Assembly: GCA_026914155.1 (NCBI GenBank)
Contig: JAPPGH010000008.1
Location: 166,006 to 230,005, forward strand
Reading direction: 5' to 3'
Length of the DNA: 64,000 nt
Source: Candidatus Palauibacter rhopaloidicola
GTDB taxonomy: Bacteria; Gemmatimonadota; Gemmatimonadetes; Palauibacterales; Palauibacteraceae
The notes under the pieces were generated by a model. It worked only from the letters and a program-made list of their open reading frames with translations, had not been told where the DNA came from and did no database searches. The translations under genes and the position numbers were made by a program. Numbering within the stretch: the first letter of the stretch is position 1; the number at the start of each line of letters is the position of its first letter. Of the stretch, positions 8,560-17,043 are shown in pieces.

Positions 8560-10443
8560 CTAGGAACCCGTGGCGACGGGAAGTTCGACGCTCGACGGAT
8601 GGGTCGCGGAGCGGTACACGCGCACGGTCGGCGGGTCCTCCGACACCTCTTCCGCGTTGTCGCGGTCGGCGCCCATGACCGTGAGGCGCAGCCGATGGCC
8701 CGCGTTGAAGACGGTCGAGGTCGGGTGCAGGTCGAGCCGCAGTTCGGCCGGCGCGTCCGGAAGCGGTTCGACGTCGCTCGCGTAGCTGCGCTGGAAGGGG
8801 AGGCTGAGGTTGTCCCACGGCGCTTCCGCGAGCGCGCGATGCGAGGCGCGCAGCACGCCCTCGGTCACGTAGCGGGAGGATCCCTCCGCGTCCACTTCCT
8901 CGAGCAGCACGAAGAAGTCGGCGTCCCGCGTCGACGAGGTCACCCACAGCGTCACGACCGGGTGGCCCGTGACCGTGAGGTCGGACGCCAGCGGCGGAGT
9001 CGTGTAGGTCAGCGACTTCGCATCGGTGTCGCGCAGGTCCGGGTACACCATCTCCGGCGCCGCCCCGACGGCGTTGTCCCAGCGGCTGGAGGTCCCGGTG
9101 GTCGTCGAGAGATCGACCAGGTACTCGTCGAACGCGGCCTCGGCCGTCGGTGCGTCGGGCGAGAGCCCGCCGTCGTTGACCGATGCGACGCTCCCGCTCG
9201 CCCCGGGCGCGAGGAAGAGGCGTTGGCTTGTCGTTTCCGGCGGCCACGCTTCGGACGACGCCCAGCGCCAGTCGCCGGGATCGTTCATGATGGCGTAGTG
9301 GATCGGCGCCTCGTCGAGCACGCCGTTGTCGATGCCCTTGAGCCAGTAGTCGAACCAGCGGTGCTGCTCCACCGCGTACAGCTCGATGCGTTCCGCCATC
9401 AACGCGGGGTCGGGCATGCCGGAGTGGGGCCAGGCCCCGATGCCCAGCTTCTGCGGCCCGCGGTAGTTCGCGAACCAGAGCGTGGCGTCGGTGATGAAGA
9501 TGTCGTACCAGCCGTTCCAGTGGTACGCCGGAACCCCCGCCTCGAGCACGTCTTCGAGCACGCCGCTGGGTCCGTGGCGCTCCCACGCCAGTTCGGGCGC
9601 CGCATGGTCGCGATAGCGCCCCGCGCCGTACTGCTCGAGCACGTCCCAGTTGTCCTCGTGCTCCTCCATCGCCTGCCGCAGGAGCACCCCCTCGACGTCC
9701 TCGTCCACCGCCGGGGCCGGAATGGAGACGTCGAACTCGCGCGTCAGGCCACCCCAGTGCCCGATGAGGTCATCCCGGTACACGCCGCCGGGATACATGA
9801 GATCGTACATGTCGAGGGCCGCGACGTCGGGGAAGATCGCCCTGAGCGCCGGCGGGTTGCGGGACGCGGCCATGTACTGCGTGATCCCCAGGTAGGAACC
9901 GCCGTACATGCCGACGTTGCCGTCCGACCAGGGCTGCGAGGCCAGCCACTCGATGAGTTCGACGGCATCGGTCGTCTCCGACTCCGAGAACAGCCCCTCG
10001 TAGCGGCCGAAGGAGGCCCCGCTCCCCCGCACACCGGCCGCCGCCACCACGTAGCCGTGGAGGACGAGCCGCTGGAGATCCTCGTTCGCGTCGACCTGCG
10101 AGCGGATGTCCGGGAGCGGGTCCAGGTCCGGCGCAATCACGCGGATGATCTGGCCCGGATTGCGGTGATAGCGGGAATGCGTCCACACGACCGGCAGGGG
10201 CTCGCTCTCCGTCACGCCTCCAAGCGCCGGGCGGGTGACCTCGACCGCCAACCGCACGCCGTCGCGCATCTCGACGTAGCGGGAGGTTGTCACCCAGCCG
10301 TCGTACCGGGGCTCGCTGTACCCCTCATAGCGGCCGAACTCCGACACGCGGTCGGGCGCTTCTCCTCCGGCGGCGTCGGCGCCGGGTTCGGCGGCACATG
10401 CCGCCAGAAGGGCGGGCAGGAAGATGGCGGTGATTCTCTTCAT
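8560..10443 (-). CDS. CocE/NonD-family alpha/beta hydrolase, lipoprotein
   Basis: 627-residue serine hydrolase of the X-Pro dipeptidyl-peptidase/cocaine esterase family. A short lipoprotein signal (start MKRITAIFLPALLAAC, lipobox cysteine C16) suggests membrane anchoring. The nucleophile elbow is GGSYLG with Ser183. The oxyanion-type region VVAAAGVRGSGAS precedes it. The C-terminal jelly-roll (X-Pro dipeptidyl-peptidase C-terminal domain) is seen in VTGHPVVTLWVTSSTRDADF. It probably cleaves ester or amide/prolyl substrates in the periplasm. It lies 19 nt after the acyl-CoA dehydrogenase stop. Confidence 0.9.
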   Translation of the reverse strand: MKRITAIFLPALLAACAAEPGADAAGGEAPDRVSEFGRYEGYSEPRYDGWVTTSRYVEMRDGVRLAVEVTRPALGGVTESEPLPVVWTHSRYHRNPGQIIRVIAPDLDPLPDIRSQVDANEDLQRLVLHGYVVAAAGVRGSGASFGRYEGLFSESETTDAVELIEWLASQPWSDGNVGMYGGSYLGITQYMAASRNPPALRAIFPDVAALDMYDLMYPGGVYRDDLIGHWGGLTREFDVSIPAPAVDEDVEGVLLRQAMEEHEDNWDVLEQYGAGRYRDHAAPELAWERHGPSGVLEDVLEAGVPAYHWNGWYDIFITDATLWFANYRGPQKLGIGAWPHSGMPDPALMAERIELYAVEQHRWFDYWLKGIDNGVLDEAPIHYAIMNDPGDWRWASSEAWPPETTSQRLFLAPGASGSVASVNDGGLSPDAPTAEAAFDEYLVDLSTTTGTSSRWDNAVGAAPEMVYPDLRDTDAKSLTYTTPPLASDLTVTGHPVVTLWVTSSTRDADFFVLLEEVDAEGSSRYVTEGVLRASHRALAEAPWDNLSLPFQRSYASDVEPLPDAPAELRLDLHPTSTVFNAGHRLRLTVMGADRDNAEEVSEDPPTVRVYRSATHPSSVELPVATGS

Positions 10444-10462
10444 GTCGTTCTCGTCCCGCGGG

Positions 10463-11647
10463 TCAGTTGTAGGCGGGCAGTCCCGTAGCGTCGTGTCCCA
10501 GGATCAGGGAATGGATGTCGTGCGTGCCCTCGTACGTATAGACCGACTCCAGGTTCGCCATGTGACGCATCGAGGCGTACTCGGCGAGGATCCCGTTCGC
10601 GCCGAGCAGACGCCGCGACTCGCGGGCGCACTCGCACGCCATGTTCACGTTGTTTCGCTTCGCGAGGGAGACGTGTTGCGGCCGCATCGTTCCCTCGTCC
10701 TTCATCCGGCCGAGCCGGAGGCAGAGAAGCTGCGCCTTCGTGATCTCGGTGAGCATGTCCGCGATCCGGACCTGCTGGATCTGCGTCTGCGCGATCGGCG
10801 TGCCGTCGAACTGCACGCGGTTCTTCGCGTACTCGATCGACTCGCGATAGCAGGCCATGGCGGCGCCGACGGCCCCCCACGAGATCCCGTAGCGCGCCTG
10901 CGTGAGACACTTCAGCGGGCTCTTGAGCCCCCCGCTGCCGGGGAGGAGGTGCGTGCGCGGCACCCGCACGTCCTGCAGCACGAGTTCGGAGGTGTCGGAG
11001 GCCAGGAGGGAGAGCTTCCCCTTCTGGTCGCTGGCGGAGAAACCGTCGCGCCCGGTCTCGACGATGAAGCCGCGGATCGAGCCGACGTCGTCCAGATCTC
11101 CGGTCTTGGCCCAGATCACCGCCACGTCGGACATCGAGCCGTTCGTGATCCACATCTTGGCGCCGTTGAGGACCCACTCGTCCCCGTCCTCGACCGCCCT
11201 CGTGATCATGCCGCCGGGGTTGGAGCCGAAGTCGGGCTCGGTGAGGCCGAAGCAGCCGATGGACTCGCCGCTCGCCAGCCGCGGCAGCCACTCTCGCTTC
11301 TGTTCCTCCGATCCGAAGGCGTAGATCGGATACATGACGAGGGCGCCCTGTACGGAGACGAAGGAGCGGATGCCCGAATCCGCCCGCTCGAGTTCCTGCA
11401 TGATGAGGCCGTAGGCCACGTTGTTGAGGCCGGCGCAGCCGTACTCCTCGGGGAGGTTCGCCCCGAAGAAGCCGAGTTCGCCCATCTGGGGGATGAGTTC
11501 CCGCGGGAACGTGCGTTCGATGTAGTGGTGGCCGATGATGGGGAGGACCTCGCGGTCCACCCACTCGCGCACCACATCCCGAATGGCGATCTCCTCTTCG
11601 TGAAGGAGCGCATCGAGATTGAAGTAGTCGACACCTTCGAAAGTCAT
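10463..11647 (-). CDS. gcdH: Acyl-CoA dehydrogenase, glutaryl-CoA dehydrogenase type
   Basis: 394-residue FAD flavoprotein. The FAD/substrate signature CFGLTEPDFGSNPGG and the C-terminal catalytic region TYEGTHDIHSLILG (Glu near 373) match glutaryl-CoA dehydrogenase, which oxidises and decarboxylates glutaryl-CoA to crotonyl-CoA in lysine and tryptophan breakdown. Other short-chain acyl-CoA dehydrogenases are possible. The ATG start overlaps the TGA of the upstream small membrane protein gene (ATGA at 11644-11647). The full family length is present. Confidence 0.88.
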   Translation of the reverse strand: MTFEGVDYFNLDALLHEEEIAIRDVVREWVDREVLPIIGHHYIERTFPRELIPQMGELGFFGANLPEEYGCAGLNNVAYGLIMQELERADSGIRSFVSVQGALVMYPIYAFGSEEQKREWLPRLASGESIGCFGLTEPDFGSNPGGMITRAVEDGDEWVLNGAKMWITNGSMSDVAVIWAKTGDLDDVGSIRGFIVETGRDGFSASDQKGKLSLLASDTSELVLQDVRVPRTHLLPGSGGLKSPLKCLTQARYGISWGAVGAAMACYRESIEYAKNRVQFDGTPIAQTQIQQVRIADMLTEITKAQLLCLRLGRMKDEGTMRPQHVSLAKRNNVNMACECARESRRLLGANGILAEYASMRHMANLESVYTYEGTHDIHSLILGHDATGLPAYN

Positions 11648-11925
11648 TCGCGAATCTCTCCGGATTCCGGGCAGCCGGTGGCTGCGGGACGAGGGACGGC
11701 GGACGAATCCGCGCGGAAACAGTGGACGCCGAGCGCGACGCCGGCGGCGGCGAGGAGCAGGCCCCCGACGACGCCCGGCCAGCCGTACACGTGCGCGTTG
11801 ATGACGAGGACGACCCCGACCATGGCGGCGAGCGCCGCGGCCGGAAGCCCCAGCACGATTCGGATGCCGGCGCGCTTGCCGGGCCGGGTGCCCGGCGGCG
11901 GGGCGCCTAGCGGCCGAGCCGCCAT
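11644..11925 (-). CDS. Small two-helix membrane protein, function unknown
   Basis: 93-residue protein starting at ATG 11925 (MAARPLGAPPPG). A basic, Pro-rich N-terminus is followed by two hydrophobic segments (VLGLPAAALAAMVGVVLVI and WPGVVGGLLLAAAGVALGV) joined by a short turn, then a polar tail. The start lies inside the end of the zinc-ribbon gene (overlap 19 nt) and the stop overlaps the dehydrogenase start, so it is sandwiched in a coupled three-gene unit. I do not recognise the family. Confidence 0.6.
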   Translation of the reverse strand: MAARPLGAPPPGTRPGKRAGIRIVLGLPAAALAAMVGVVLVINAHVYGWPGVVGGLLLAAAGVALGVHCFRADSSAVPRPAATGCPESGEIRE

Positions 11926-12227
11926 CGGGTGTAGCCCTTCACGACCTCGCGGCCGATGCGGAAACCGAGATAGTACGCGGCCACGAGCGGCAGCCCCCAC
12001 GCGTACGCGGGCAGGAACGCGAGTTCGGGGGAGGCGCGGAGCCAGACCACGACCCAGACGGCGAAGGGCAGCGTGATGCCTGTGGCGACCACGTGGCGCC
12101 AGCGCCCCATCCGCCGCTGCATGCCCGGCCCGCAGGCTTCGCACCAGTCATCGCCGTCCAGTTGCCCCTTGGGGAACATCAGGCCGCAGGCGCCGCACAT
12201 CACGCCCTTGAACTGAAGCTCTTCCAT
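11907..12227 (-). CDS. Zinc-ribbon membrane protein, function unknown
   Basis: 106-residue protein beginning MEELQFKGVM. Two CxxC pairs (CGAC and CEAC, about 20 residues apart) form a likely N-terminal zinc ribbon. The rest contains two predicted transmembrane stretches (TGITLPFAVWVVVWL and LAFLPAYAWGLPLVAAYYLG) and a basic C-terminus. GGAG about 9 nt upstream favours ATG 12227; in-frame starts further upstream exist. It is the first gene of a coupled trio with the small membrane protein and the dehydrogenase. The function is not known. Confidence 0.65.
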   Translation of the reverse strand: MEELQFKGVMCGACGLMFPKGQLDGDDWCEACGPGMQRRMGRWRHVVATGITLPFAVWVVVWLRASPELAFLPAYAWGLPLVAAYYLGFRIGREVVKGYTRWRLGR

Positions 12228-12261
12228 CCGTCCGCGCTCCATGCCGGTCGTTCCGTGCCGG

Positions 12262-13323
12262 TCATTCATCCGCGGCATCACCCGCGGCATCCAGTCGTTC
12301 GATCACCGCGCCGGCGAACTCCGCCGTGCCCGCGGAACCGCCGAGATCCGGCGTATAGGCGGCGCCCTCCCGCAGGGTCCGGTGCAGGGCGGCGCGAATG
12401 CGCGCGGCCACGTCGCGTTCTTCGAGATGGTCGAGCAGGAGGCAGCCCGCGAGCAGGAGGGAGGTGGGGTTCGCGATCCCCTTCCCCGCGATGTCCGGGG
12501 CCGATCCATGCACCGCCTCGAAGATCGCCGCCCGCTCGCCGAGGTTCGCGCCCGGCGCGAAGCCGAGCCCGCCGATGAGTCCGGCCACCTGATCGGAGAG
12601 GATGTCGCCGAACATGTTCTCGGTCACAATCACGTCGAAGCGGTACGGATCCAGCGCCAACTGCATCGCCGTTGCATCCACGATCTTGTCGTCGAATTCC
12701 ACCCTTCCCTCGTACTCGGCCGCGACGTTGCGCCCCACCTCGAGGAAGAGACCCTGCGTGTACTTGAGGATATTCGCCTTGTGGACCAGGGTCACGAGAC
12801 GCCGGTTGTGGGCGAGCGCGTACTCGAACGCGAAGCGGACGATGCGGCGCGACCCGTAGCGCGTAATGAGCATGACGGATTCCGCGACGGCGCGGGGGTC
12901 GTTCTCCATCCCGATGAAGTGCTCGATCCCGGCGTAGAGGCCCTCGGTGTTCTCGCGCACGATGACGAGATCCACGTCCGGATAGCGGGCGGCCGGGAGG
13001 AGGGTGACCGCCGGACGCACGTTCGCATAGAGGTCGAAGTGCTTGCGGAGGGCGACGTTCACGGACCGGAAACCGGAGCCGATGGGGGTCGTGAGCGGTC
13101 CCTTGAGCGCGACGCCGGTCGCCTCGATCGCTTCGAGCGTCGCCTGCGGAAGCGGCTCCCCGACGGTCTCCATGGCGGTGACGCCCCCGAGGCATTCGCG
13201 CCAGCGGATGGGCGCGCCGGCGGCCTCCAGGATTGCGAGCGTGGCCTCGGAGATCTCCGGGCCAATGCCGTCACCCGGGATCAGCACGACATCGTGCTGC
13301 GGCTTCATCGTCCGAGGTCTCAT
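12262..13323 (-). CDS. Isocitrate/isopropylmalate dehydrogenase family, isocitrate-type
   Basis: 353-residue beta-decarboxylating dehydrogenase. Visible motifs are [11 protein letters not shown] at the N-terminus, the substrate loop [43 protein letters not shown] and the adenine site [16 protein letters not shown]. The serine-containing substrate loop fits NAD-dependent isocitrate (or homoisocitrate) dehydrogenase better than isopropylmalate dehydrogenase. ATG 13323 overlaps the upstream stop (ATGA) and has GAGG 10 nt before it; ATG 13308, which removes five residues, is an equal alternative. It is directly coupled to a citrate/isopropylmalate-synthase-like gene, so the two enzymes probably act in succession. 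Confidence 0.85.
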   Translation of the reverse strand: MRPRTMKPQHDVVLIPGDGIGPEISEATLAILEAAGAPIRWRECLGGVTAMETVGEPLPQATLEAIEATGVALKGPLTTPIGSGFRSVNVALRKHFDLYANVRPAVTLLPAARYPDVDLVIVRENTEGLYAGIEHFIGMENDPRAVAESVMLITRYGSRRIVRFAFEYALAHNRRLVTLVHKANILKYTQGLFLEVGRNVAAEYEGRVEFDDKIVDATAMQLALDPYRFDVIVTENMFGDILSDQVAGLIGGLGFAPGANLGERAAIFEAVHGSAPDIAGKGIANPTSLLLAGCLLLDHLEERDVAARIRAALHRTLREGAAYTPDLGGSAGTAEFAGAVIERLDAAGDAADE

Positions 13324-14561
13324 GCCCGCGCCGCCTCGACGCCCGCGATCTCGGCTTCGATCTCCTCCTGCGAGAGCGTGTGGTCGCACTTCTTGGCGAG
13401 CCGGAACACCGCCTCGCAAAGGGTTTCGTCCCGCGCGTCGTATCCGTGCCGGCTCAGCCAGAAGCGGACGTTGCTGAGACCGGACACCGGGGAGATCTCG
13501 ATGGTCTGTTTCCGCCCCACGATCGAAGCCGGGACGCCGCTGTAGACGCGGTCCTCCAGCCAGCCGTCCCCCTTCTGCATGGCCTTGATGATCGCGGCCG
13601 CGTGTACGCCGGTCCCCGTCCGGAACGCGTCGTCCCCGATGACGGGATAGTTGTGGGGCACGTCGACTCCGCACATCTCCGCCGTGAGGCGGCAATAGTC
13701 CGACAGCCGGTCGATCGGGTGGTCGTGCGTTCCGAGCAGGTAGAGGTTCACGAGCAGCAGGTCCATCTCGACGTTGCCGATCCGCTCGCCGATCCCGAGC
13801 GCGGTGGCGTGCACCCGGTCGACACCTTCCTCGATCGCCGCCAGCGCGTTGGCGAGCCCGAAGCCGCGGTCGCGGTGTCCGTGCCAGTCGATCTTCACGG
13901 ATTCTCCCGTGCCGGCCACGATGTCCTTCGCGAACCGCACGAGTCGCCGCACGCCGTGGGGCGTCGAGTGACCGACGGTGTCCGCGAGACAGATCCGGCG
14001 GGCCCCCGCCTCGACCGCGGCCGAGAAGAGCCGGGCGAGCGTCCTTGGCCGCGACCGTGTCGTGTCCTCCGTCACGTACATGACATCGAGTCCCTCCCCG
14101 ATGGCGAACTCGATGGCGTCGCGCGACGAAGCGAGGATCTGATCTACATCCCAGTTTTCGGCGTACTGCCGGATCGGCGAGCTTCCGATGAAGGTGGCGA
14201 CCTCGATGTTCAGGCCCGTCGCCTGCTGGACGCGCGCCACGGGTTCGATGTCGGCACGGACCGTGCGGGCGGCCGCGTTGGCCTCGATCGGGAGCCGGTC
14301 GCCGGTGATCTCGCGAGCCAGCGCGAGGCACGCTTCGTAGGCGCGGGGCCCGGCGCCGGGGAGGCCGATGTCGACGGCGTGGATGCCGAGGTCCACCATG
14401 AGGTGGAGGAGTTCGATCTTCTTCTCGATCGGCGGGTCCTTGACGGACGGATTCTGGAGGCCATCGCGCAGCGTCTCGTCGTCGAGTTCGACCCGGGTCG
14501 CCGCGTAGTCGTGGCTGCCCGGAAGCGCGTTCCAGTCGTATATCAGTTCGTCCTGGCTCAC
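13320..14561 (-). CDS. DRE-TIM acyltransferase (isopropylmalate/homocitrate/Re-citrate synthase-like)
   Basis: 413-residue TIM-barrel enzyme of the LeuA/NifV/HMG-CoA-lyase superfamily. The catalytic and metal motifs are LRDGLQ near residue 32, a central WHGHRDRGFGLAN and GTGVHAAAI. It lacks the leucine-regulatory C-terminal domain (413 residues against about 510 for classical LeuA). The family condenses an acetyl-CoA unit with a 2-oxoacid; the exact substrate (2-oxoisovalerate, 2-oxoglutarate, oxaloacetate or pyruvate) is not readable here. Coupling to an isocitrate-dehydrogenase-like gene suggests citrate or homocitrate as product. GTG 14561 overlaps the upstream stop (GTGA). Confidence 0.8.
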   Translation of the reverse strand: MSQDELIYDWNALPGSHDYAATRVELDDETLRDGLQNPSVKDPPIEKKIELLHLMVDLGIHAVDIGLPGAGPRAYEACLALAREITGDRLPIEANAAARTVRADIEPVARVQQATGLNIEVATFIGSSPIRQYAENWDVDQILASSRDAIEFAIGEGLDVMYVTEDTTRSRPRTLARLFSAAVEAGARRICLADTVGHSTPHGVRRLVRFAKDIVAGTGESVKIDWHGHRDRGFGLANALAAIEEGVDRVHATALGIGERIGNVEMDLLLVNLYLLGTHDHPIDRLSDYCRLTAEMCGVDVPHNYPVIGDDAFRTGTGVHAAAIIKAMQKGDGWLEDRVYSGVPASIVGRKQTIEISPVSGLSNVRFWLSRHGYDARDETLCEAVFRLAKKCDHTLSQEEIEAEIAGVEAARA

Positions 14562-15550
14562 GTCCGCTCGCCTTCGACGACGCCGTCGTCTCCCACGCTC
14601 ACTCTGCCGCGCACGCCTCGAAGCGTCACGCGGTCCCCGACGAGGGAATCTATCAGATCGCAGTCCTCGATGACGCTGTCCGCGCCCACGATCGTGTGGC
14701 GGAGGCGCGAACCCCGGACCTGGCTCCCGGCTGCGACGCTCACGTTGGGGCCGACCTGGGAGGTCTCGACGATGGCGTCGGCTGCGACCGCGATGGCTCC
14801 GTCGACGGTGACGGAATCCGGGAGGTCGGGATCCCCTCCGTGCCCGCGCTCGAGCATCACGCGATTCGTCTCGAGCAGCGTTTCCGGCTTCCCGCAGTCA
14901 AACCAGCCGCCGACTTCCGCCGTATGGAGACGTGCGCCACGGTCGATCATGTACTGGAACGCGTCCGTGAGGAAATACTCCCCAGGCTGAGGGTCCAGCT
15001 CCATCACATGCCGAATCCCCTCGAACATCAGTTCGTGATCCTTGATGTAGTAGACGCCGATGTTTGCGAGCTTCGAGACCGGTTCCGACGGCTTCTCGAC
15101 GATGCGCTTCATGGTTCCCGCCTCGTCCGTGAGGATGACGCCGAACCGCTGGTAGTCCTCAACCTCCTTGGCCCAGATGATGCCGGAGGCGGAAGCGTGG
15201 CGGTGCAGGACGCTGAAATCGGCGTCGAAGAGCGTGTCCACGAACACGATGAGGACGGGCCCGGTCACGTGGGGTTCCGCCAGCGCGATCGCGTCCGCCG
15301 TCCCCCGCTGGACGGCCTGTTCCACGTAGGTGACCGGGAGGCCGGGGAACTCCTCCGCCATGAAGGACCGGATCTGGCCGGCGAGGTGACCGGTGATGCA
15401 GATGAGGTCGTCCACGCCCTCGGCTCGGAGTTGCTCGACGACGTAGGAAAGGACGGGCCGATTGGCCACGCGGAGTAAGGGTTTGGGACGGGTGTGGGTG
15501 TGGGGACGGACCCTTGTACCCATTCCCGCCAACGGTATTATGGCCTGCAT
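14558..15550 (-). CDS. Sugar-phosphate nucleotidyltransferase
   Basis: 330-residue NTP transferase. The pyrophosphorylase signature is at the N-terminus (IIPLAGMGTRVRPHTHTRPK), with GTADAIALA and VDTLFDADF further on. A C-terminal left-handed beta-helix-like part (about residue 240 onwards: SVTVDGAIAVAADAIVETS, VGPNVSVAAGSQV) suggests a hexapeptide domain. It makes an NDP-sugar, most like glucose-1-phosphate thymidylyl- or uridylyltransferase. ATG 15550 is the natural start. It heads the long minus-strand run and is divergent from the DUF1499 gene, with 135 nt between the two starts. Confidence 0.85.
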   Translation of the reverse strand: MQAIIPLAGMGTRVRPHTHTRPKPLLRVANRPVLSYVVEQLRAEGVDDLICITGHLAGQIRSFMAEEFPGLPVTYVEQAVQRGTADAIALAEPHVTGPVLIVFVDTLFDADFSVLHRHASASGIIWAKEVEDYQRFGVILTDEAGTMKRIVEKPSEPVSKLANIGVYYIKDHELMFEGIRHVMELDPQPGEYFLTDAFQYMIDRGARLHTAEVGGWFDCGKPETLLETNRVMLERGHGGDPDLPDSVTVDGAIAVAADAIVETSQVGPNVSVAAGSQVRGSRLRHTIVGADSVIEDCDLIDSLVGDRVTLRGVRGRVSVGDDGVVEGERT

Positions 15551-15685
15551 GTTGAGCCGTCAGAGTTTCGGGAGAGTGGTCCTGCTTTCTGCGGGGGCCG
15601 GGAGCCCGGGCCAACCGGGCCCCGCGGATCGCCAAGCTATCCGTGCGCGGCGGACGCGGGCAACCGGGGAAAGGGGACTTCCGGA

Positions 15686-16141
15686 GTGACGGAGGCATCT
15701 CCCGAGGGCGGACGTACCGGCGGGCGCTCCCGCTGGCTTCACGAGAATTCGGCGGACACGCGTGCGCCGGGCGGGCCAGAGCCGCGCGTCTACGAGATCG
15801 CCTTCTCACGGGTCTGGGACCAACTGCTGAAATACGTGGGACGGCACTGGTGGTGGACGCTCGCCCACCGCGACGAAGATCTTGGACTCATCTCGGTGAG
15901 ATGTGTGGTCCCGCTCCTGCGCTGGGCGGATGACCTGACGATCTGGGTTGCACTGGATTCGAACGGGCTCACGCGGGTCGAGGCGTTTTCCCGCGCGCGG
16001 CGGCGAGATTTCGATCTCGGAATGAACCGGCGGCGGATCCGGCGCATGCTGAAGTCGCTCGACCGGGCGCTGGGACCGCAAGCCAGGCTGCCCGAGTCCG
16101 CTCCCGGCGGGGACGCGCCGGATGCGCCGGTGGGGACGTGA
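15686..16141 (+). CDS. DUF1499-like protein
   Basis: 151-residue protein. After a disordered, charged N-terminus (VTEASPEGGRTGGRSRW) the segment WADDLTIWVALDSNGLTRVE, then FSRARRRDFDLGMNRRRIRR and a final helix match the pattern of DUF1499 (sharing the SR-x-x-DFG-x-N-x-RRI core). Function unknown. The start is GTG 15686 with AAGGGG about 9 nt upstream; the frame is open further upstream but without plausible protein. The stop overlaps the next start (GTGA at 16138-16141), so it is the first gene of the operon leading to Sco and CtaG. Confidence 0.65.
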   Translation: MTEASPEGGRTGGRSRWLHENSADTRAPGGPEPRVYEIAFSRVWDQLLKYVGRHWWWTLAHRDEDLGLISVRCVVPLLRWADDLTIWVALDSNGLTRVEAFSRARRRDFDLGMNRRRIRRMLKSLDRALGPQARLPESAPGGDAPDAPVGT

Positions 16142-17043
16142 TCAGGCCCTGGCCCCGCGGGGCGGCGGGCGCCGTCCTCCTCCTCTTCGGCTGTGCAGGA
16201 CCTCCCCCTGACGGAACGGCGGAATCCAGCGGAGAAATCGTCGGCGAGCCGCTCACTCCGGCGGTCGACGCGCGCTATCTGACGCACCTGCTCTTCGCCG
16301 CCGACGACGGGACCGCGTTCATCGGCTCGTTCGATCAGACGGCCGAGGGCGAAGATCTGCGCCTCGACTACGACGTGCGCCTCGCGGAGGGAGACGCCTG
16401 GCGGTCGCTCGTTCTGACGCAGGACACGGTCTCCGTGGCCCGCGCGGCGTGGCGCCTTCTGCCGACGCCGTCGATGGCGGTGCGCGTGGGCGACGCCGGC
16501 CAGATCGTGAGTCTTCGGTTCAGCGAGGGCGAGGGCGCGGATTCCGTGCGTCTCGTGGCGGGCGAGGAAGTGTCCGTCTGGACGGGGCCGACAGGGCAGC
16601 GGGAGTCGCTGGGGGTCGCGGCGGTGCAGACGAGCGACGGGGCGGTGCCCGGCATCCTCTTTTTTCGCCGCGCCGCGCGCGCGCTGAGTATCCCCGTCGC
16701 GACGACGGATGGCCGGACGTTCGTGTTCGCCGACTCGCTCGGGAACGGCCTCGTCGTCCACGCGGGCGCCCTCGGCCAGCCGGCGGTTGCCTACACCTGG
16801 CTGCACGGCGTCGAGGCGGCCTGGGGCGACGTGACGCTCGAGCCGCCGGATCCGGGTCAGGCCGGCGGGTCGGCCGCGGCCTGGCGGTTCGAGATCTCCG
16901 GTACGACGGTCCGGGGGAGTTTTCGGCCGCAGACGAGCGAGGACCCGGGTGATGGGACGGTCATCCGCATGGAGGCCGTCGTCAACGTCGGAACGGAGGT
17001 ACTCGACTTCAGCGGGTTTGTCGCCACGCTGCCTTCTCCCTGA
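16138..17043 (+). CDS. Hypothetical lipoprotein
   Basis: 301-residue protein of unknown family. The N-terminus is a lipoprotein signal (lipobox LFGC, C19). The mature part is predicted mostly beta with alternating charged strands (DEGTAF-type turns, GSFDQTAEGEDLRLDYDV) and ends in TVRGSFRPQTSED and VNVGTEVLDFSGFV. I see no catalytic motif. It is coupled on both sides: GTGA with the DUF1499 gene and TGATG with the DUF445 gene. Confidence 0.65.
   Translation: MIRPWPRGAAGAVLLLFGCAGPPPDGTAESSGEIVGEPLTPAVDARYLTHLLFAADDGTAFIGSFDQTAEGEDLRLDYDVRLAEGDAWRSLVLTQDTVSVARAAWRLLPTPSMAVRVGDAGQIVSLRFSEGEGADSVRLVAGEEVSVWTGPTGQRESLGVAAVQTSDGAVPGILFFRRAARALSIPVATTDGRTFVFADSLGNGLVVHAGALGQPAVAYTWLHGVEAAWGDVTLEPPDPGQAGGSAAAWRFEISGTTVRGSFRPQTSEDPGDGTVIRMEAVVNVGTEVLDFSGFVATLPSP

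Noticed and set aside
5331-8678. Very long open frame on the plus strand opposite the BNR gene (similar ones at 34020-37325 and 46136-49342)
   Set aside because: Antisense open frames are expected in G/C-rich coding DNA. Their translations are Arg/Val/Ala/Glu-rich without domains, and the other strand has clear families.
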